The position numbers and the translations under genes were made by a program. Below, piece after piece: positions 56,774 to 64,000 of a DNA stretch of 64,000 nucleotides; positions within the stretch are counted from its first letter, which is position 1; every line of letters begins with the position of its first letter. The notes under the pieces were generated by a model, which did not search any database, was not told the origin of the DNA, and saw only the letters and a list, made by a program, of their open reading frames with translations. Where the stretch lies: positions 124,001 to 188,000 of the forward strand of contig NC_089248.1 of the NCBI RefSeq assembly GCF_000512585.2, given 5' to 3'. This DNA comes from Kwoniella bestiolae CBS 10118. Lineage: Eukaryota; Basidiomycota; Tremellomycetes; Tremellales; Cryptococcaceae.

Positions 56774-58191
56774 AGTATGTCAACCCGACCTCTCAAGCTC
56801 CCGTTCATCTGCTGACTTATCTTTCCTTTTGTCCCCTCTTCTCATCACAGTGGCCGACCCAGAAGTAGACTTGTTCGCGGGTATGAAGAAGAAAAAGAAG
56901 AAGACCGTCGTTGCCGACGTTGAAGAATCACCTGCCCCCGTCGCCGCCGAACCTGAGCCTACTCCCGCTGCTACATCCAGTGCAGCACCAGAGGTGGATT
57001 CGGGAGTGGCAACTCCAGTCAACGAGGGTGAAGGCGAAAAGCCCGCTGAGGATGCTGGTGATTTGTTTGCTGATATGAAGAAAAAAAAGAAGAAGAAGAA
57101 GGATATTCCTCTGGACTTGGTACGTGTTGCTCCCTTCTTCTTCCTCTTACAATCTAGATATTCATCTCCGGGCCTTACTTTCATCCTCGACATAGGTTAG
57201 CAATGGTATTGACGATAGTTCCACTCTGCTTTTTTGTAGGAATCTGCCGAACCATCCTCATCAGTAACTGAAGGCCTTGACTTGACGAAAAAGAAGAAAT
57301 CAAAGAAGACCGCTGCTTTCGCTCAGGAATTAGATGATCTCGATAACGAAAACGATGAACAGAATGATGAAGCCGCCGAGGAAGGTGATCTGGGTGATGA
57401 CGTGTTCTCGAAATCCAACAATGCCAACGGAGACGATGCCAGTACTGAACCTGGGAAGGAAGCTTGGGTCGTTGAGGGTAGGGAAGCTACATATCCTGAG
57501 GTACGTTTATCAATCTCTCTCTGCATCTACTTTCTTTGATCTGATCTGAAATACTAATCCCACATCGTACTCAGCTCCTCAAAAGATTCTTCGGTCTGCT
57601 CCACGCGCACAACCCCGAACTTGCCGGTGAGAAACGAAGATATACCATCGTACCTCCCCAAGTCGCAAGGGAAGGAACCAAGAAGACTGTATTCGCCAAC
57701 CTATCGGATATCTGCAGGAGGATGCACAGACAACCAGATCACGTTATCGCTTTCTTGTATTCTGAGTTGGGTACGACAGGTTCCATCGACGGTGCTCAGA
57801 GATTGATCATGAAGGGTAGATATACTCAGAAACAGATTGAGAATGTCTTGAGGAAGTATATCGGTGAGTTGCGTCTTCCTGCATTGGCTGCTGTAATGTT
57901 CTTACTGTCAGTGAGAAAAGGAAGGATCGGTAGCTGACAGTTTGTTTTGTTATATGAATAGTCGAATACGTTACATGTAAGATCTGTAAATCGCCTGATA
58001 CGTTATTGGGTAAAGAAAACAGATTGTATTTCATGACTTGTGAATCTTGTGGATCAAGTGGGTATCACTTTTTATCTTCCTTTTTTACCTTCATCAATGC
58101 TAACGCGTGACATTGCTTCTCAGGACGTTCCGTATCTGCCATCAAAGCTGGTTTCCAAGCTCAAATCGGAAAGCGAGTCAAGGCGGCTTAA
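56774..58191 (+). CDS. SUI3: translation initiation factor eIF2 subunit beta, start codon split by an intron
   Basis: Part of the eIF2 complex that carries Met-tRNAi; binds eIF5 and eIF2B through lysine blocks. Coding exons: 56774 (A only), 56851-57119, 57240-57500, 57575-57863, 57962-58057, 58124-58191; 327 residues. The A at 56774 is followed by a gtatgt donor; the next exon begins TGGCCGACC, giving Met-Ala-Asp-Pro. An unspliced reading from the ATG formed by the donor itself (at 56777) would stop after 12 codons. Three Lys-rich K-boxes (MKKKKKKT, MKKKKKKKDI, TKKKKSKK), acidic spacers, and the conserved helical core (LLKRFFGLLHAHNPEL) follow. The C4 zinc finger is CKICKS with TCESCGS 19 residues later, then the end SVSAIKAGFQAQIGKR. 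Identity is certain; the split start is strongly implied. Confidence 0.95.
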
Positions 58192-58780
58192 GGTGCAAGT
58201 TGAATGGGTTGGGGAGACGAGGATGGATCGAATTGTGCATATTATATCTTTATGCATCGTTCGCAGAGATGGTCATGAGCAGCTACAATCGCAGACTATA
58301 TATGCATTGAGCATCGAGAGCATTCAGTTCGACTGAAGTGGATCGTCAACCAAGAGGAATGTGCTAGATGGTGATGACGTAAAAAGGATGAACATGGATC
58401 TGAGCGCGTCTCCCTCCCTCTCGTTTGCTCTCAAACATGACAACCATCTTTGATCCTCTCTTCTCATCCTTGTCTTGTCTTTACAACAACGTAGTCAAGG
58501 TATCTTTGAGATTGTACGTATGTGTACCACCATCTCATTCGTACAACATACTGACAAACCGGTCCCCTTTCCAGGCGTTGATAGGTGACCTAGTCGAAAA
58601 TCAACTCAGCCTGACTTGTTTGACAAATTGTCATTGTCTTTCCACACCAAGGACAACACATCAGATCCAATCGAATCTCATATCCCCTCGAATATAAAGC
58701 TCACCAAAGCGTATCACTCGACACCGAACCCTTACTTGTTCTTCAGCAAAGTATCAATCTCAAAACGATACAGATTCAAC
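58192..58780. other. intergenic between eIF2 beta and dehydratase gene
   Basis: About 590 bases, terminator plus promoter. C/T-rich tracts near 58405-58480. No gene supported. Confidence 0.4.
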
Positions 58781-60139
58781 ATGGCTAGTAAGACCCAAGC
58801 TCAGCCTAACGCCCAACAAGGGAAAGAGAGGGCTCAACTGGAGAAAGAGAGAGTGCAGCGAAAGGGACATGAGGGTGAGTTACCGCATCCCTGACACACG
58901 TCAGTCCACACAGATAGCTTACACTGATGACGCCGGACTTGAACAGTCAAATCATCCCTCACACCCGTCAAGATCTACTTGCTGGGGTACAACGCCCTCT
59001 CCGCCCTCCTATGGGGTCATCTCCTATACATCACCGTCCTATTCGTTCTCACGCCGCGTTCCACTCCCGAGGCAATCCATCATGCCCCCACTTCATTCCT
59101 AGCCAGGATCTTCCCCTCGACTTCTTCCACCCCCTCGCCTATCAACAGACTTACCGAACATCTTAGCGGATCATACGATTTCAAAGGACTGGGGTGGAAG
59201 ACCAAATACGTACAATCGCTTGCTGTGCTTGAGATTGTCCATACGGCGCTTGGATGGGTTAGGAGCCCGCTTGGGACGGTGGCTAGTCAGGTGTTTAGTA
59301 GGGTTTGGACTGTCTGGGGGGTCGTTGAGGCTGTACCTGAGGTAGTGAGTTTTATTTTGTTTTGTTTTGTTATCCTTGGATTGGGAAGATCGTCTACTTC
59401 CAGCATGATCCCTCTCAAACCCCTTGTCATCATGTCGTACCATATCAGGAGCTAACGACAACATCCTACAGACCCACTCCCACCCCCTCTTCACCACCAT
59501 GCTCTTCGCCTGGTCCCTAACCGAAGTCATCCGATACACCTTCTACTTCCTCTCCCTCCTCAACATCCAATCTCCCATAATCAATTACCTACGATACACC
59601 ACATTCATCCCTCTCTACCCCCTCGGCGCTTCATCCGAAGCCTTCCTGGCATTCTCCACTCTCCCCCCTATCCTGCCTTTCATCGGGAATGTCATTTCCA
59701 ACTTGCCCGTCAAAGTCAGGGAGGTATTGTTGAAGACTAATTTGGGTAGAGAGCTTTTGTGGAACCTTGCTAAGTCGAATGCTAAGGGTGTGGTCAATAC
59801 TAGAACGTGGGGGTTGTTGGAGGTGTTTAGATTGGTCATGTTCTTCGTTTGGTGGCCTTGTGAGTTTGTCTTCCCTTACGATCCATCTCGGTGTTCGTCT
59901 GCGAGATTCTATCTCAGTGTAAAGTATGCGGTGAAGTGATTGTCGTCATCTGGATCAATGCGATGATTCCACTCTCCCGTTATGAACTAAGAAGAGAGAA
60001 GGACCCCTCTAACAACCTTCCCCCTTTCCCCCGCATAGCCCTCTACGTCCTCTACACCTACATGTTCAAACAACGACGAAAAGTCCTCGGTGGGAAGGGT
60101 AAAGGAAAGGTCGTGGGAGGTGCCAACAAAGCTAGATAG
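58781..60139 (+). CDS. PHS1: very-long-chain 3-hydroxyacyl-CoA dehydratase (Phs1/HACD)
   Basis: ER enzyme performing the third step of very-long-chain fatty acid elongation (dehydration of 3-hydroxyacyl-CoA). Exons: 58781-58874, 58947-59344, 59472-59859, 60039-60139; 326 residues, longer than yeast Phs1 (217). Membrane segments and family blocks: YLLGYNALSALLWGHLLYIT, LAVLEIVHTALGWVRSPLGT, TVWGVVEAVPEVTHSHPLFT, AWSLTEVIRYTFYFL (the WSxxExIRYxxY block with the Tyr/Glu expected at the active site), and GLLEVFRLVMFFVWWPSLYV. Extra length comes from a charged N-terminal 30 residues and two loops, including one after PRSTPEA. The basic C terminus (KQRRKVLGGKGKGK) is cytosolic. Donor GTGAGT after PEV was preferred over an alternative three bases upstream. 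Confidence 0.93.
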
Positions 60140-60533
60140 GAGGTGTTTCTGCTGATACCGGGAAGGAGGAAGAGAGAAGGAGAGGAAGGAGGATATAGGT
60201 ATGAAGAAGTGACATGTAGGTACCGCGACTTCTGTTGATAAAAAGAGGCAAGTCTCAGCAAAAGAGGGATAAATCGTCAATACCGTATTAAAGTGAATAT
60301 ACATGCGTATGCGATGGCGGTCCAAAATCGCAATGAATCGAAAAATGCATGAAAATCGTCACAGACGTTACAAAACCCCAAAATAAAATATATCCCAAGA
60401 TATACAAGACGATTGATCCGAGACTATATGAATAGATAACCAGGACGTCTCAAACGTCTTCATCCCACATCTACCGACGCCTTATAAAACAGCATACTCT
60501 GAATCTGAGCTGAAAGCCGCACTTCACCATTCA
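60140..60533. other. convergent intergenic region
   Basis: About 390 bases between the PHS1 and HypX-like 3' ends. AT-rich with AAATAAAATA near 60380. Nothing else recognised. Confidence 0.45.
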
Positions 60534-63500
60534 CTAAGCTACCTGCTCAACCTTTAGTCTTTGCCCTTGTCCCTCGATCACGTGCTCCTCTTCTCCACCC
60601 GTAGTCAGGCATGGCCACTCACAGGTCCCCTGCTGTTGAGCAGTGGTGGGCGACGGTACCGATAAAGCACTACCACTCTGTTTGGTAGGAGTGGACGCGC
60701 TGGTATTTCTGACTGGGGTAGTGGTGGTGCGAACAGAGTTGGAACTTATACTCCTACTTGGACCCATGACTGAAGGACTCTTTGGTTTTGATGAAGAGGA
60801 GTCCCCATTCAGACCTTTCAGTACACTCCTGAACTTCTTTTTGAGGCTCTTCAACGTTCCTTTCTTCTTCTCCTTCTCTTGGTCCTTCTGCTTCTCTTTG
60901 GAAGTCGAGCCAAATTGACCCATCATCTTCTGCGAGTCTACCTTGGGAACAGGCGCAGAGGACGAATGACTTCTGAACAATGATAATCTCTTGGATTGTG
61001 TGCTCGTACTAGTAGACCTCTCCATCTTACCGCTCGTGGACGTAGCTGAGGTGATAACCCTCCGAGGGGGAGATTCGACCAACATTGGTGTAGTAGGTAG
61101 AGGTCCCTCGGCGGAAGATGAGGTCGACATGGTTGGTGAGATTGGATGGGCGGATAGAGAGGGCATAGTGAGGAGTGTGGGCGCTTCGGAAGGTTTCCTC
61201 TGGATCGGTTGGGAAATTGCGTTCTCGGAAGAAGAAGAGGTCAGAGATGGAACTTCGTGCGAGGTCGAATCGACGATCGCACTTGGTTCTTCGCTCTCCG
61301 ATCGATAGAAGATATCGATTCTTGTCTTCTCACTGCTCTCCAAGCTTTTCGGCGCCACCAACCCCACATATCCCCACTCTTCACCTCTAGTCCAGTTAGG
61401 AGCATCATCAAACTCCCTCGTATCTTCTTCATCTACCTTGATTTCCCGCTCTGGGCGATGTAAGATATACCTCGAAGGGGTCGAATCAGCTTTCACCTTC
61501 CTGATGAACTTGTATCGTCTAGAGTGATATCGGTTCGATCGGATGGGGTGGAAACAATCCAAAAGCATTTGCGACAATTCTTCGTTTCGGTAGTGCAGCA
61601 ATGGTGGAAAGTCTCTGTTCTCGTATGTCCTGAGTTTGTTCTCGCACATCGCTGAGACGAGTGATTGCGGGTCTTGAGAGGTGTATGTGGGTCTACACCA
61701 AGGGGCACATCTGAATTGGAATGTCGGCGAGAACATGTCCTCTGCTTTACCAGTTAACATCGTCCTGACAGAATCGACGAAGAGCGGTTCACTCTCTGAT
61801 GATGTCTGAGTGGATGAGCCAATCTCGATGTCGATCAGGCCCCATTCGTGCGCTAATGAGGTATTGAGCGGTTTCATCGCTCTCAGCAAAGTAGCTGCGT
61901 GGACTGGTCCACATCGCTTGAGGTATGAATAGCTAGACATCGATCAGATGATCAGCACCGGACGATGTACCTGAGCCTCGGTCATCAAGACACATACGAA
62001 TGCAATTCACTTCCGTGTAATCCCATACCTCTATACGAAGGGTTCAACACCACCCCCCTAGAAGCCATAACGACATCACAAGCAGCCGCCAACGCCACTC
62101 CCCCAGCAGCCGCATTACCCCTCACACAAGCTACCGTCACTATCCCCCTCTTGCAGAGCGGTTCAACCCCTTGTAAGAATTCAGGCACTTCCGAAGCGGT
62201 ATCCCCAACGAGGAACGAAACGATGTCATCGATCGCATTGATATTTGCCCAAGTCTCTGCACCGGGCGATTGGGCGTGCTCGATGGTATTCAAGGCAATA
62301 CCGTTGGAGAAGTAATTTCCACCCATTAAAGCGAGTATCTTGACGTTACCTCGTTCTGGAGATGTGGCCCATTGTAGGGCTTTGAGGAGGTAATGGCAGT
62401 TGGAAGTGGTGAATGCACCGTTGCTGTAATCCAGGAAATTGTCAGCTTTTACTCTATCATGTGTATGGTGGAGTAAGGAAGAGACAGAGAGACTCACTAG
62501 AAATTCCAGTATACCAACTGTGCAATCCCATCTCCCTCTTCCACACTCTTTACGAAGACCTCTTGCCATTCACCCGTCTTCTCAAACCATGTACTCTGTT
62601 CCCATTCCCTTACACCTTCCAGTACGCTACCATGCCCGGCAGCATGTATAGCATCTACCATGGGTATCTTAGGATCTATAGGTTTATCCTTTCCTCTCGG
62701 TACTCTACCGTGAGTTATCCATATCCCCGCGGACGATCCAGATACTTGACGAGTCTTGATGAATATCGCTCCCTGTCTTGTAGCGATGATACGCCCATTG
62801 GGGACCTCGCTGAAACTTTCATATCCCAGTGACACGTATAACGAGGCTGGTATAGTGGAGAGGTCTCGGTGGAGGTGGGCACCGTAAGCGAATAAGGAGG
62901 ATTTCGAATTGCTGGTCAAAGGGTTCAACATAGCTCCAGGCTGGGAATCACTGGCGTTTAGTATCCTCAGGCTATCCTCTGCGGCATGCACCTCGAAGTT
63001 TGGTCGTCTCTTGGTAGATTGTAATAATGGCCTATCCAATGTTTTGCCACCCATGAATTCCTGCTGGAGACTGACGCATCTGGTCGACCATTCTTCTTTG
63101 GGAGTGACCTTCAACCAATCCTTCTTTGGGATATTCGCACCGGTTGTTGAGCTGTATACCCGACACAAAGCATGGATGACCGCACTCATCGCACCGATCG
63201 AATGGTGACCTTGGTATAGCTGAGCTTTGGTGATGCTCCCGATGCGGGGGAGGAGATACTGCTCCCATGCCCATACTGCTCCGCCGTCTAGCTCTTCATT
63301 CGCTTGGAAGCAGATGGTACCCCAGTGTGATCTCTGTGTGGGTTCTCTCTCGGATGTAGACTTGTTGATGAGGATGTCGAGGGCTTCGCTGGGATTGGGG
63401 ATGGTACCATCATCACCCATTAGGACCCAGTCAAGGGAGGAGGGGCCGGCGTCGCCAGGTGGACCGGGATGGACGACTAGGGTTATCCACTATGAGTTGA

Positions 63501-63954
63501 AGGGGTATATCAGCATGAGATGTACAGTGTGATCGATGAGATTGAGGTCAAGGGTAGATGGTGTTGAGATGGAACCACCGATCGATGGTTCAGGATAAGC
63601 GAATCACACCATCATTGATCCAACACCCATCGTCATCCGTAGACCCGTCAACCAGCAAAGATGAGTACTCACTCGACTGTATATGGCTTCCGGTAACTTC
63701 TTAGTCAAGAACGGGCACAGCACCAAGTCCGCATCCCACCCTTCTGCCGCGCTCAACATCTCCTCATCACTTGTAGCTAACTGGACCGAGACCTGCTCGA
63801 AGCCCAGATATTGGAGGTACGAGATAACTCTCTGAGTGAATGAATTAATCGATGTGACGAGTAAGAGGATTCTGAATTGTTTGAGAGGTTCGTACTCTAC
63901 CGGAAGAGTGCTGAGGGGACCCAAGGGGGCCTGTGCTGGAATCGCTGTAGTCAT
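60534..63954 (-). CDS. HypX/HoxX-like formyltransferase - crotonase fusion with C-terminal extension
   Basis: Four exons (63673-63954, 62498-63489, 61998-62423, 60534-61932); 1032 residues. N-terminal Rossmann part of the formyl-THF transferase fold: FRILLLVTSINSFTQRVISY, DADLVLCPFLTKKLPE, the VVHPGPPGDAGPSSLDWVL substrate loop, and ANEELDGGAVWAWE. Then comes an OB-like segment ending GIWITHGRVP. From about residue 415 a crotonase (enoyl-CoA hydratase/isomerase) domain carries ILALMGGNYFSNGIALNTIE, ETWANINAIDD, VRGNAAAGGVALA and NPSYRGMGLHGSE, all typical of HypX. NRYHSRRYKFIRK follows, as in bacteria. Residues from about 730 to 1032 are an added Ser/Thr/Lys-rich tail (KSLKKKFRSVLKGL). Family knowledge: bacterial HypX makes CO from formyl-THF via formyl-CoA for [NiFe]-hydrogenase. 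Fungi of this type have no such hydrogenase, so the role here is open. No targeting signal is evident. Confidence 0.88.
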
Positions 63955-64000
63955 GGTGTATAGTTGGTGGGGGTGAGAAGGGGGAAGGGGGAACGGTGAG
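63955..64000. other. start of HypX-like promoter, cut by window edge
   Basis: Only 46 bases upstream of the start codon are in view; G/A-rich on the plus strand (C/T-rich on the coding strand), as in other promoters here. Confidence 0.4.

Noticed and set aside
60534..63954. Bacterial contamination or assembly chimera as the source of the HypX-like gene
   Set aside because: The gene has three ordinary GT-AG introns with frame-preserving junctions and abuts PHS1 with normal spacing.

Overview
The window is nuclear DNA from a fungus, most likely a tremellomycete basidiomycete (Cryptococcus/Kwoniella type). This rests on dense, very short spliceosomal introns (about 50-90 nt, mostly GTGAGT/GTAAGT donors, CTAAC/CTGAC-like branch sites, TAG/CAG acceptors), compact intergenic spaces, genes packed on both strands, and products such as Pho81, Msb1/Mug8, Tpt1, Fip1, Ist1 and TAF6. 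Exon coordinates below were worked out by hand from splice signals, reading-frame continuity and family similarity. No rRNA, tRNA, CRISPR array or intact transposon was seen.

Layout: 0-12.6 kb holds Pol III subunit RPC4 (+, 5' end probably cut by the window), a Cys-pair orphan (+), COP9 signalosome subunit 1 (+), a cytoplasmic LysM protein (-), inorganic pyrophosphatase (+), Swi5 recombination mediator (-) and a TatD/Scn1-type metal hydrolase (+). 12.8-31.7 kb holds Pho81 (-), a fructosamine-3-kinase-like protein (+), the polyadenylation factor Fip1 (-), an Msb1/Mug8 protein (-) and a DUF2985-like membrane protein (+). 31.7-35.5 kb is gene-poor: a hairpin-forming inverted repeat, a lineage-specific ORF and a frameshifted proline-rich ORF. 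35.5-48 kb holds D-amino-acid oxidase (-), a sensor-like membrane protein (-), tRNA 2'-phosphotransferase (+), Ist1 (-), TAF6 (+) and a mucin-like single-pass membrane protein (+). 48.7-64 kb holds a PhoD-type phosphatase (+, 17 exons), a cyclophilin (-), ATP synthase gamma (-), eIF2 beta (+), the Phs1/HACD 3-hydroxyacyl-CoA dehydratase (+) and a HypX/HoxX-like formyltransferase-crotonase fusion (-).

Most genes are housekeeping and functionally unrelated. Three touch phosphate metabolism (pyrophosphatase, Pho81, PhoD phosphatase), and a CACGTG E-box lies upstream of Pho81. The two most striking themes are (1) a HypX-like protein, a family known for making CO for bacterial [NiFe]-hydrogenase, encoded by an intron-bearing fungal gene with a long added C-terminal tail, and (2) extreme exon architecture: two genes whose ATG is split by an intron, a 3-nt internal exon, and several exons of 6-23 nt that ordinary gene finders are likely to miss.
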